The position numbers were made by a program, and so were the translations under genes. Below, one piece after another: positions 18,478-27,121 of a stretch of 64,000 nucleotides of DNA; the stretch's first letter is position 1; each line of letters opens with the position of its first letter. The notes under the pieces are model-generated. The model saw only the letters and a program-made list of their open reading frames with translations, was not told the DNA's origin and made no database searches. Location: positions 1-64,000 of the forward strand of contig NZ_BOOH01000036.1 in assembly GCF_016863135.1 (NCBI RefSeq). Reading direction: 5' to 3'. The stretch is from Planobispora longispora. Lineage in GTDB: Bacteria > Actinomycetota > Actinomycetes > Streptosporangiales > Streptosporangiaceae.

Positions 18478-19917
18478 GTGTCCCTCTTCCTCGGCCGCTA
18501 CCGGCTCGCCCCGATCCCCCTGGGCCGCGGCGGCATGGGAGAGGTCTGGGGCGCTGAAGACGAGACACTCGACCGCCGGGTGGCGATCAAGTTCGTCTTG
18601 ATCCCGGACCCGGATCTGGACAAGCGGTTCGCCCGGGAGGCCAGGGCGCTGTCCAGGCTGTCGCACCCCGGCGTCCCGGCCCTCTACGACTTCGGGTCCG
18701 AGAACGGCCGCCGCTACATGATCATGCAGTTCGTGTACGGAAACGGACTGCACGACGTCGTCGCCGAGCATGCCCCGGTCTCCGTCGGCTGGGTGGCCTC
18801 GATCGGCGCCCAGATCGCGTCGGTCCTGGAGGCCGCCCACGAGCAGAAGATCCTGCATCGGGACCTGAAGCCGTCCAACCTCATCCTGCGCCGGGACGGC
18901 TCGATCAGCGTCCTCGACTTCGGGCTGGCCTTCATGCACGAGCCGGAGATGACCAAGGTCACCCGGACCGGGCAACAACTCGGCACCGCCGCCTACATGT
19001 CGCCCGAGCAGGTCGAATGCGATCCGGCCACGGAGCGCAGCGACATCTACTCCCTGGGCTGTGTGCTCTACGAACTGGCCACCGGTCGCCCGCCGTTCCA
19101 CGGACCGAGCGAGTTCAGCGTCATGAGCCAGCATGTGCGGACACCGGCCACCCCCGCAGGACGACATCGGGCCGACCTCCCCAGAGGCCTGGACGAGCTG
19201 CTGATGGCGATGATGGAGAAGGACCCGGGGAACCGGCCTGCCGACGCGCGCGAGGTGTATGAGCAGCTCATGCCGTACCTCTCGGGAACAGGGCCTCTGG
19301 GAGATATGACGGCCGCCGACGCGAGCCCGTTGACGCTCTACTCCCGTGCGCTGAGCCGGACGGTCATCGCCGGTCCCTCCGCACCGACCCCCAGGGAATC
19401 GGCGGCGCGGCACGACTTCAGCCGGGGCGATGTCCGGCGGGCCCGGCGCGAGGCTCAGTCGCTGGTCCGGGAGTCCCGGTACGGTGAAGCCGTCGCCCTC
19501 CTGGAGGATGCCGCCGCGCACGCGCCGCAGGAGCCGGGACTGCGGGAACAGCTCGCGGAGGTCTGGATGACCGCGGGCGACCACTACCGAGCCGCCCAGG
19601 AGTTCCGGGCTCTGGCAGCGGCGACCTCCCCGGAGGAGGCGTTCCACCACCGGCTCCAAGAGGCGGCCTGTCATCGGCACCTCGGCGACACCGAACTGGC
19701 TCTGCACCTCATGACCGCGCTGCTCGCCGACGCCGCGGCGGAAGACGACCCCCAGGCGCTGGAGCTCCGGCGCCAGATCGGTGAACTGGAGCTGGACGCG
19801 GGTCTCCTGGAGCGAGCCGAGCGGACCCTCACGGCGCTCCTCTCCGATCTCGATCGGATCTACGGCGCCGGTCATGCCGCAACGGAGCGAGTCCGGAAAC
19901 TGCTCACATCGCTCTGA
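18478..19917 (+). CDS. Ser/Thr protein kinase with C-terminal TPR-like region
   Basis: 479 residues. Kinase domain 5-270 with Gly loop LGRGGMGEVW, Lys38, HRD Asp129 (ILHRDLKPSN), DFG Asp147 and GTAAYMSPEQ. There is no TM segment. Residues about 310-479 form helical repeats (AVALLEDAAAHAPQEPGLREQL...RERTLTALLSDL), a TPR-like module. GTG 18478 follows GGAGG at 18468-18472. The gene is 16 bases behind the methylase, so it is the last gene of the restriction operon. Kinases act in phage defence in Pgl/BREX (PglW) and Stk2; a kinase coupled to a complete hsdMSR set suggests regulation or abortive signalling (inference). Confidence 0.9.
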   Translation: MSLFLGRYRLAPIPLGRGGMGEVWGAEDETLDRRVAIKFVLIPDPDLDKRFAREARALSRLSHPGVPALYDFGSENGRRYMIMQFVYGNGLHDVVAEHAPVSVGWVASIGAQIASVLEAAHEQKILHRDLKPSNLILRRDGSISVLDFGLAFMHEPEMTKVTRTGQQLGTAAYMSPEQVECDPATERSDIYSLGCVLYELATGRPPFHGPSEFSVMSQHVRTPATPAGRHRADLPRGLDELLMAMMEKDPGNRPADAREVYEQLMPYLSGTGPLGDMTAADASPLTLYSRALSRTVIAGPSAPTPRESAARHDFSRGDVRRARREAQSLVRESRYGEAVALLEDAAAHAPQEPGLREQLAEVWMTAGDHYRAAQEFRALAAATSPEEAFHHRLQEAACHRHLGDTELALHLMTALLADAAAEDDPQALELRRQIGELELDAGLLERAERTLTALLSDLDRIYGAGHAATERVRKLLTSL

Positions 19918-20030
19918 CCCGCTGGTGGAAGGGCTGTTCAACCGCTGGCGCCATCTCGGGATCAAAGCCCCAATCAGCAGTAAGGATGTCGTAACCGGGC
20001 AGCAATCTGCGTGAGTTACCCTCCGGTCAC

Positions 20031-21182
20031 ATGCACACCAGGAAGCTCGCCCTCGTCGGCGTGGTCACGGTGGCGGCCCTGGCCGTCCCCGCGACCGCCT
20101 CGGCGTCCCCCGACAAGTCCGTGACCGTCACCGTCATGGGCACCTCCGACCTGCACGGCAACACCCTGAACTGGGACTACTTCAAGAACGCCGCGTTCTC
20201 CGACAGCCGGGGCAACCACGTCGGCCTGGCCAAGGTCTCGACGCTCGTCGACAAGATCCGGGCCGAGCGCGGCGCGGACCGCACCCTGCTGTTCGACTCC
20301 GGCGACACCATCCAGGGCACGCCGCTGGCGTACTACTACGCCAAGATCGAGCCGGTGAACGAGACCGGCGAGCTCCACCCGATGGCCCGCGCGATGAACG
20401 CCATCGGATACGACGCGGTGACGCTGGGCAACCACGAGTTCAACTACGGCCTGCCGCTGCTGGCCACGTGGGTCAAGCAGATGAAGGCCCCGGTGCTCGG
20501 CGCCAACGCCGTCCACGCCGGGTCCGGCCTGCCCGCCTACCGGCCGTTCGTCATCAAGACGATGCGGATCAAGGGCGAGAAGCCGGTCAGGGTCGGCGTG
20601 CTCGGCCTGACGAACCCGGGCGTGGCGATCTGGGACAAGGCCAACGTGGAGGGCAAGCTGCGCTTCACCGACCTGGTGCAGAGCGCCAAGAAGTGGGTGC
20701 CGGTCATCCGCGGCCTCGGCGCCGACGTGGTCGTGGTCACCGCGCACGCGGGCGACAACGGCATGTCGTCCTACGGCGGCGACCTGCCGATCGAGAACGC
20801 CTCGGCCATGGTCGCCGAGCAGGTCCCGGGCGTGGACGCCGTGCTGTTCGGGCACGCGCACAACGAGGTGGCGCAGAAGTTCGTCACCAACAAGGTCACC
20901 GGGCAGCAGGTGCTGCTGACCGAGCCGGGCCGGTGGGGCCAGCGGCTGAGCGTCCTGGACTTCCGGCTCGCCAAGCAGCGCGGCAGGTGGACCGTCGTCG
21001 GCAAGTCCTCCACCACGCTGAACACCAACACCGTGGCCGAGGACCCGAAGATCGTCTCGCTCATGAAGGAGCAGCACGACACGACGGTCAAGTACGTCAA
21101 CACGGTCGTCGCCCAGTCCAGGGAGCAGCTGTCCGCGGCGGAGTCTCCGTACAAGGACACCCCGATCCTGGACTACATCTAG
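20031..21182 (+). pseudogene. 5'-nucleotidase/metallophosphatase, N-terminal part cut by element
   Basis: 383 codons, then a TAG contributed by the integrated element. Signal peptide residues 1-26 (ending ATASAS), then the full metallophosphoesterase domain: SDLHGN near 39-44, DSGDTIQG, GNHEFNYG, GHAHNEV. The frame breaks after PILDYI, just after the catalytic domain. The missing continuation (substrate-binding 5_nucleotid_C domain) begins in frame at 30839. Rejoining ATC at 21177-21179 to CAG at 30839 restores an uninterrupted protein of about 585 residues, the family's normal length. The truncated product could still be exported and keep all metal ligands; whether it is active is unknown. 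Confidence 0.92.
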
Positions 21183-21190
21183 AACATGCG
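21173..21190. other. attL junction
   Basis: Host sequence (GGACTACATC) passes into element sequence (TAGAACATGCG) across the shared CTACATC core. The first element base supplies the T of the premature TAG. The half-site TAGAACAT is the mirror of ATGTTCTA at the other end. Confidence 0.85.
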
Positions 21191-21507
21191 ATCAGGCAAG
21201 GTTCCCGACGAACCTGCTTCCTGATCACTCCGACGCACCCCGATGCTCAGCAGTCGAGCAGAGGGGTTTTTACATGTCCAAACACGGCTCAACGCTTCAC
21301 CCCTCGCAACTACGAGCAGGGACGTCAGGGACGCCAAGACATGATCGGCGACAAGTATCACTACAGGGTCAAGGGCAGCCCGCCTGCGGCGGCCTGCCGC
21401 GCGTCCGGGCGGCTGCTGGCCGCGCTGCGGCTCTCCGGCCGGTCGCGGCCAGCACCGCCCACGCGCAGATATTCACCTTAGTAAATGCCTGTCTCGATTT
21501 GTGCACT
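21183..21507. other. Element left end, no gene
   Basis: 325 bases with no supported ORF. It holds a long imperfect dyad at 21190-21224 (ATCAGG ... CCTGAT enclosing AGGTT ... AACCT), which may be a terminator or recombination-accessory site near attL. A GC-rich inverted stretch at about 21400-21450 precedes the 3' end of the cargo gene. Confidence 0.5.
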
Positions 21508-23907
21508 TCATAGATCATGTAGTGCAGTTTGCGCCTCCTCATGTCCGAGCGTCGCAGCACGCCGATACCACTCAACAGCATCGTCACGCCTGGTCGGAAA
21601 GAAGTGCGATAGTAGGACACCTAGCTGATACATTGCATCAACCTCCCCTGCATCAGCTGCCTTGAGAAGGTATCCCTCCGCTTCCGTAAGGCGATCAACT
21701 GCCATTAACATAACGCCGAGATCGCGCATCGCCGGAGGATATCCCTGATCAGCCGCCGCCCTCATCCAGGGGCCCCCATCTGGAAGCTGGAGAGCAAGCA
21801 TCGTGAAGGAGAGGAGTCTCATAGCCTCATGGTGGCCCGCCTCTGCTGCCTTCGCGAGATGCTCTTTGGCGCCCTCTAGGTCCCCCTGTGAAAGGAGAAT
21901 AGATCCGGCTTTGAATGAAGCGAGCGGATAATTTGCATCCAGGGATAGGTTCAGCCATCTCTCCGATTCCGCGGCATCCCCCAAAGTGGAAAACCTGTTG
22001 CTTAAAGCAAGCATTGCCGATGGACTTCCGAGATCAGCTGCCTCAAGCCACAGTTCCATCGCCTTGTCCGCTTCTCCGTCTTGCATCGCGAGGTGCCCGA
22101 GGAAAGACAATGCACGCGCGTTTTGCAACTCTGAAGCACGAATTAAGAGGTCCCGAGCTTCTTCAAGATTACCAAGGATGGATTGCGCCACGGCAAGGTA
22201 ATACATGGATTCACTATCATTATCTACGCTCGAAGGATGAAAGCCATTCACTACGTGGGTCGCCTTAGCGTCATCCTTCATCATCTCGTCTAGCCATTTT
22301 TCAGCCTGACTGTTGCCTAACTCGGCACAACGCAGAAGCCACGAAAAGGCCTCAGTTGCAGTATTATTGGAGAGGCTGGCAAGGTATCCCCAATTCTTCA
22401 TAGCTTTGATATCCCCCGTTTTTGCGGCCTCCCTAAATGTAAGCATTGCCATTGCTCCGCGCTTCTTGTCCGACTCCGTGAGCGAGCGCGGCTCTAGAGG
22501 TTCACCTTCACGGATCAGGGCTGGACTCATAAGAGCTAGGCCCAGTCGCTCCAGGACTCGTGCGTTCTGAGGATCCTCCGCCAAGATGGAGCGATAAGCA
22601 CGGATTGCGATATCGTCCCTCTTCAAGAGGAAAGCAGCATCACCGATGGCCCGCAATTCATCGTCCCATGCACCTTCAAGCACGACATTCCAGACGCCGT
22701 CTGGTATCGCAGCGACACCTTCTCGTTGCGTATGGTCGACCAGATAGTCAAAGGGCTCGTAACCGCCTTCATGTGGAACCAAACAGCCGCTAGCGCCTTG
22801 CACGGGCATGGCTGCCCACTCAATTGCGCTCGTCATACCATCGGATTCGAGGGATATATCCCGACGCAAATAGAAGACGCACGCTTGCTGCAACAGTGAA
22901 GCCGGTGCTGGTCTGCGAAAACCAGCTCTTCGAATATCTATTGCGGCAGAGACTATTGCAGCGCCAACTTCTTCGTCTCCCGCCATTCCCGATTCCCACT
23001 TGCGGAGAATCTTTGGGCCCGCCGACAGGTACTCCGCGAAACCGAACTCGTCGGCTCGCGCAAGAGCTTCACGAATGCGAGGGTCAGAGCTTGAGAGCTC
23101 GCTAGCCCGACGCTTCTCCGCGTCGTCCAAATCGCGTCTCACTCTTATTATTCGAGCGCGAGCGAGTGTCTCCGCTACGGATCGCAAGACCTCCCTGTCT
23201 TGTGAGTCAAGGATTCGCCTCTCCTCGATTCTGAGGGTACCGATAGCGACTACGGCCCTCTTTTTAGCAGGACATAGGGCCTCCAGAATTCGCGCATTCA
23301 GGCCGTGGAGCAAATAATATTCAATATTGTCAAGCCAGATGACTGTACCTTTTAGCTCGACATGGGCGTCAGCTAGGACTTCAAGGGATTTCGCATTTGC
23401 TGGAATTAGAAGTTTTCTGTCCGGAAAGAGGCGACTCGCTGCTTCATAGGCGCTTCGTGTCTTCCCTGCCGCTGATCGCCCTTCGAGGATGACAAGACCA
23501 CCGCATTGCAGAGCCTCTTCAAGTTCCTCGTCGTAGCCACGTGGCACATATACTGGTACGTCATCTAGTTGAGAGGAATCGTCAGAACCGCATGGGACTT
23601 CCAAGGAAGGGTGAACTCCAAGCTTCACGGGCTCGAAATAGCTGCCTACCTTGGGCAGGCGTCCGCGGCGATTAACCCCTAGGGCATGGAGTCGGAGAAG
23701 CTTTGCACGGCTCGAGCCGGAAATTACCGACCCTTTGATCACTTCCTTAATTGGGTCGGTAAGTATGGCGACGACGAGTACTGCAATCGCGCCAGTGGCA
23801 GCGGTTAGCCATGCAGGGAGAGAAAGTTTCTGTAGCAGCGCGCCAGCGATGGCGGCACCTGCCAGTAGTAAGCCTAAGAACCCCAGAACCCAGCCACGTG
23901 CACGCAT
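21508..23907 (-). CDS. Membrane-anchored P-loop NTPase with Sel1/TPR repeats (element cargo)
   Basis: 799 residues. Two TM helices (about 7-25 and 32-50), a short linker, then an NTPase module with Walker A GRSAAGKT at 143-150 and Walker-B-like GTVIWLDNIEYY at 187-198. A helical region (about 230-440) follows, then roughly ten Sel1-like repeats to the C-terminus (units such as AMKNWGYLA, ARALSFLGHLA, AMYQLGVLL). NTPase plus repeat sensor is a STAND-like layout, as in several defence proteins; here it is anchored to the membrane. Base composition is clearly lower in GC than the chromosome and codon choice is relaxed, so it is foreign even within the element. No effector domain is recognised beyond the TM region. 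Confidence 0.85.
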   Translation of the reverse strand: MRARGWVLGFLGLLLAGAAIAGALLQKLSLPAWLTAATGAIAVLVVAILTDPIKEVIKGSVISGSSRAKLLRLHALGVNRRGRLPKVGSYFEPVKLGVHPSLEVPCGSDDSSQLDDVPVYVPRGYDEELEEALQCGGLVILEGRSAAGKTRSAYEAASRLFPDRKLLIPANAKSLEVLADAHVELKGTVIWLDNIEYYLLHGLNARILEALCPAKKRAVVAIGTLRIEERRILDSQDREVLRSVAETLARARIIRVRRDLDDAEKRRASELSSSDPRIREALARADEFGFAEYLSAGPKILRKWESGMAGDEEVGAAIVSAAIDIRRAGFRRPAPASLLQQACVFYLRRDISLESDGMTSAIEWAAMPVQGASGCLVPHEGGYEPFDYLVDHTQREGVAAIPDGVWNVVLEGAWDDELRAIGDAAFLLKRDDIAIRAYRSILAEDPQNARVLERLGLALMSPALIREGEPLEPRSLTESDKKRGAMAMLTFREAAKTGDIKAMKNWGYLASLSNNTATEAFSWLLRCAELGNSQAEKWLDEMMKDDAKATHVVNGFHPSSVDNDSESMYYLAVAQSILGNLEEARDLLIRASELQNARALSFLGHLAMQDGEADKAMELWLEAADLGSPSAMLALSNRFSTLGDAAESERWLNLSLDANYPLASFKAGSILLSQGDLEGAKEHLAKAAEAGHHEAMRLLSFTMLALQLPDGGPWMRAAADQGYPPAMRDLGVMLMAVDRLTEAEGYLLKAADAGEVDAMYQLGVLLSHFFPTRRDDAVEWYRRAATLGHEEAQTALHDL

Positions 23908-24665
23908 AGCACCAACCTGAGGATAGGATCGGTAGAAAGAACAATATACACCTGAACGCCGACATGAAGCTTGTGCACCGCTTCCAATGCCTCGGGCTTT
24001 GGTGGCACTGCGCTCCGGATCAGCTTGCCATAGATCAATGTGGTGCAGCTACCGCTCTTGTTGATGAACAGCAGTGCCGTAGTGCAACAAGACCTCAGGT
24101 GATTACATACCCCGCCCGTAATCGGGTTGTGGCCGTGACGATCGCTCACTTCGATTCTCGCCAGCCGTGGTTGGGGCGATCGGCTGCCGCGACCCTCCTT
24201 CGTCGGGCCTTGCCACCGGATGACCACGGTTGAGGTGACAGCAGCGCTGACAGCAACGTCCTCACACGCCGACACATCCGCGCCACCCTCCACACGCGCC
24301 TGACCAGTGTGCCGATCAGCCGAGCAGGGTGATTGCTCCGCCTGAAAAGCGGATGGTCACGCCACGTCGCTTGACTGAGCGAACGTGGGACATGCTCGGG
24401 ATGATCGCGCAGGAGTACGAGCCGTCCAGGGCATCCGCACAGGTCGGACGGCGTAAGGCAGCCGTACAGCTGCCACTCTCCCAACGTAGGTGCCTTCGAT
24501 TTGCTTGCCGGAGCGCACCGCTTCGCCACCGGCCCCAACCGCTACACGGCCCCTACGGGGGCTCCGCATTGGCGCCGGCCGCTCCGCTTCCATGAGCGAT
24601 CCCCGCGTTGCCGAGACAAGGCGTGGTGACGCCGTCCCTCCAGACCTCACGTCACCACGCCCGTC
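23908..24665. other. Gene-poor stretch of the element
   Basis: 758 bases between the cargo gene and the small-gene pair. Several frames are open but none has a believable start, composition or domain; stops and low-complexity translations suggest degraded sequence. It contains the cargo gene's promoter on the minus strand, just after 23907. No tRNA, hairpin terminator or repeat array was recognised. Confidence 0.5.
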
Positions 24666-24953
24666 CTACCGGGCTCTTCCGGACAGGAGGGCTGTCCAGA
24701 CTGCCCGAGCCTCATTGATCGGCCAGCGCGGAGTCTCGCGCACCTCGGGCATGTCGTCGAGCTGGACGGTGCGCCGGATGAACGCCTGTCCGCCGCCCTG
24801 ACACAGTTCGTAGACCGTGGCACGGCATACACATGTCCACGCCATCGGTCGCACCCGTTCCAGGGTCCGGTACGGCATCCGCCAGGCTAGGCGGATGTGA
24901 TCACGCTGGGCCATCGCTACGTGCGGGCTCACACACTCCTCCAGCACGATCAT
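24666..24953 (-). CDS. Small conserved-looking element protein A
   Basis: 95 residues, soluble, with two Cys (CVCRATVYELC) and a basic aromatic core (IRLAWRMPYRTLERVRPMAW). Its ATG overlaps the stop of the next gene (ATGA at 24950-24953), so the two are translationally coupled. The arrangement of two tiny minus-strand genes divergent from an XRE-TPR regulator recurs in streptomycete genomes as I recall. Function unknown; probable target of the divergent regulator. Confidence 0.65.
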   Translation of the reverse strand: MIVLEECVSPHVAMAQRDHIRLAWRMPYRTLERVRPMAWTCVCRATVYELCQGGGQAFIRRTVQLDDMPEVRETPRWPINEARAVWTALLSGRAR

Positions 24954-25252
24954 GACGTCCTGCCCGACGACTCCGGCAAGGGATGTACGACCCGCAGAGC
25001 CTCATAGCGCCGAGCCACACGGCGAGCGGCCCGCGCCGGATCGGTGGCCGGATGCCAGGCGTATATGAAGCGCTGGCGCTGAGCGTCCCAGCCGGTCCGC
25101 CACCAGTAGCGATCGTCCTTGCACCAGACGACCAGGCCCGTCCAGACCGACACCAGCGCCAAGCCGTATCCATCGTGCACGTCAGCGGAGATGCCGCAGC
25201 CTTCAAGCGCGAGTTGCAGTTGCTCGGCTATGTAGAGCGGGGAAGCACTCAT
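24950..25252 (-). CDS. Small element protein B, coupled to protein A
   Basis: 100 residues, beginning MSASPLYIAEQLQLALEG, with a Trp-rich middle (VWTGLVVWCKDDRYWWRTGW). It looks like a compact alpha/beta protein that senses or binds something rather than an enzyme, but I do not recognise it. It is the first gene of a two-gene unit ending at 24666, divergent from the regulator at 25367. No clear ribosome site precedes ATG 25250-25252. Confidence 0.65.
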   Translation of the reverse strand: MSASPLYIAEQLQLALEGCGISADVHDGYGLALVSVWTGLVVWCKDDRYWWRTGWDAQRQRFIYAWHPATDPARAARRVARRYEALRVVHPLPESSGRTS

Positions 25253-25366
25253 GCAACGATCATCGATGGGGAGAAAGCCCAGGTGAATGCTGTAGTGCTC
25301 TCGGTGCTGAGGGTATTCTCCTCAGGAATATCTGTGCGATGGCATTTCCGCGCCTAACCTAGCGTT

Positions 25367-26620
25367 ATGAATCAGGACGAAGGCCGTCTGCCGCCTCAGT
25401 TCTGGTCTATGCCCATCGTGGCCGCCGCTCTTGCCGAATGCGACATTCCCGCCGTTCTCGCCGAGGTGCAGCGCGCCAGCGGATGGACGCAAGGCCAGTT
25501 GGCTGAGGTGGTCGGTTACTCCCAGAGCTGGGTGTCCAAGGTGCTGCGCAATCGTCAGCCGCTCACCGTGGACCAGGTCCGGGAGATATCAATCCGAATC
25601 GGGATCCCGCTTCACCTGCTCCGATTCGGTGCCCGAGGGGATGACGATCCAACGAAACGCAGAGAGTTCGGCAAGGCGGTGGCCCTCACAGCGCTGACCG
25701 CCATACCGCTGCCCAGACGCGCGGAGGTAGACGAGACCACCGCACCTACTCTGACCGGAATCACCGGCGCGCAACGACGCTTGGAGTCCACGACGCCCGC
25801 TCGCGAGCTGGCACGGGGAGCCGTTGCCCATGTGGACCTCGCGGGCCGGATTCTCGGACGCGCGGGGCGATCGAGCTTCGCTGATGACATCCGCGCGGTG
25901 ATGAGCGAGGCCGCCGGGTTCACCGCATGGGTGCATGCCGACATGCACGACACCGGCACCTCGCGCACCTACTACCGTCTGGCGATCGACAGCGCCCGCC
26001 AAGCTAGGCATTCCCTGCTGGCCGGTTACATGATCGGCAGCTTGGCTGCCTTCGAGATCGACACCGACGATCCCGCATTGGCGTTAGGACTCCTCACGCA
26101 GGCCCGAAAGGAGCTCGGTGAACGGCCGCCAGCGACCGCACGGGCGTGGCTGTCCAGCATCGAGGCTCTAGGTCATGCGACAGCCCGTAACGCCTCTGCC
26201 GCTCTAGAGTCGCTGAAACAGGCGGAGTCGGCGGTGGTGGCCAGCGAGAGGACATCCACTCCGCCATGGCCGTGGGTCTTCCCGTTCGACCATGCCAAGC
26301 TCGCGGGCTACCGGGCGCTGGTCATGGTACGGCTCGGCCGCGCCGATGAGGCCGTGACCGCGTTCGCCGAATCGCTGTCCTCAGCTCAGCCCGCGACCAA
26401 GCAACGCGGGGTGCTGATGACTGAGATCGCTACGGCCAAGGCCCTGTCCGGCCACTACGACGAGGCGTTCCACCTGATATCCAACGCCCTGACAGTCGGG
26501 GTTACCTACAGTTCCGAGCGGATCATCCAGCGCGCCAGGCGGTTCCGGAGGACCTACACCGGCCCTATGACGTCCGGCGTCCGCGCGTTCGATGAGCAGC
26601 TTCGGGCAACTCTCCTCTAG
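25367..26620 (+). CDS. XRE-family regulator with TPR-like C-terminus
   Basis: 417 residues. HTH at about 33-85 (WTQGQLAEVVGYSQSWVSKVLRNRQPLTVDQVREI), then a helical TPR-like region to the end, as in many actinomycete XRE-TPR regulators. ATG 25367 lies so close behind TAACCT/TAGCGT promoter-like motifs that the mRNA may be leaderless. It is divergent from the small gene pair and followed 11 bases later by the SLOG gene, so it forms an operon with it. A TTA codon (L in PALALGLL) could make expression depend on the bldA tRNA. It likely controls the element or a nucleotide-signal response. Confidence 0.85.
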   Translation: MNQDEGRLPPQFWSMPIVAAALAECDIPAVLAEVQRASGWTQGQLAEVVGYSQSWVSKVLRNRQPLTVDQVREISIRIGIPLHLLRFGARGDDDPTKRREFGKAVALTALTAIPLPRRAEVDETTAPTLTGITGAQRRLESTTPARELARGAVAHVDLAGRILGRAGRSSFADDIRAVMSEAAGFTAWVHADMHDTGTSRTYYRLAIDSARQARHSLLAGYMIGSLAAFEIDTDDPALALGLLTQARKELGERPPATARAWLSSIEALGHATARNASAALESLKQAESAVVASERTSTPPWPWVFPFDHAKLAGYRALVMVRLGRADEAVTAFAESLSSAQPATKQRGVLMTEIATAKALSGHYDEAFHLISNALTVGVTYSSERIIQRARRFRRTYTGPMTSGVRAFDEQLRATLL

Positions 26621-26631
26621 AAAAGAAGAGC

Positions 26632-27108
26632 ATGATCCGCATCGCCGTCTCCGGCCACCGTGGCCTTTCCCCCGCAACTACCGCCCTGATCGACGACGGG
26701 ATCAGAAGAGCGTTGGCCGAGTACGCTCCGGAGATCACAGGCTTGTCCTGCCTGGCGGATGGAGCCGACCAGATCTTCGCCCGTGCCGTCATCGACCTGG
26801 GCGGAATCCTGGAGGCGATCATTCCGGCCCACCGCTACCGGCAAGGACTGCCCGCCGAGACCTACCCGGAGTACGACGCCTTGCTCAACGCGGCCAAGCG
26901 AGTTCACCGGCTGGAGTTCACCGAATCCACTTCCGAGTCGCACATGGCCGCGAGCCTGATCATGCTGGACAACGCCGACGAGTTGTTCGCCGTCTGGGAC
27001 GGTAAACCCGCGCGAGGGTATGGCGGGACGGCGGACGTCGTGGCCGAGGCCCGTAAACGCGGGTTGACCGTTCGCGTGATCTGGCCAGAGGGAGTTGAGC
27101 GCGACTGA
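26632..27108 (+). CDS. SLOG-fold nucleotide-binding protein
   Basis: 158 residues, starting MIRIAVSGHRGLSPA with a GADQIFA segment and a C-terminal TADVVAEARKRGLTVRVIW, as in SLOG/YpsA/DprA-like Rossmann proteins that bind nucleotides or nucleotide-derived signals. It lies 11 bases after the XRE-TPR regulator, a pairing that suggests ligand sensing coupled to transcription control. No catalytic partner is in the element. Family assignment moderate; ligand unknown. Confidence 0.75.
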   Translation: MIRIAVSGHRGLSPATTALIDDGIRRALAEYAPEITGLSCLADGADQIFARAVIDLGGILEAIIPAHRYRQGLPAETYPEYDALLNAAKRVHRLEFTESTSESHMAASLIMLDNADELFAVWDGKPARGYGGTADVVAEARKRGLTVRVIWPEGVERD

Positions 27109-27121
27109 GGACACCGGATCG

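Noticed and set aside
21160-21200. tRNA gene as the element's attachment site
   Set aside because: No tRNA fold is present; the site is inside a protein-coding gene.
21190-21224. Dyad near attL as the main origin
   Set aside because: Stem is interrupted and far from rep; the region 28723-29257 is a better candidate.
23874-24595. Small ORFs in the element between cargo gene and small pair
   Set aside because: Unsupported starts and composition; frames overlap each other on both strands.
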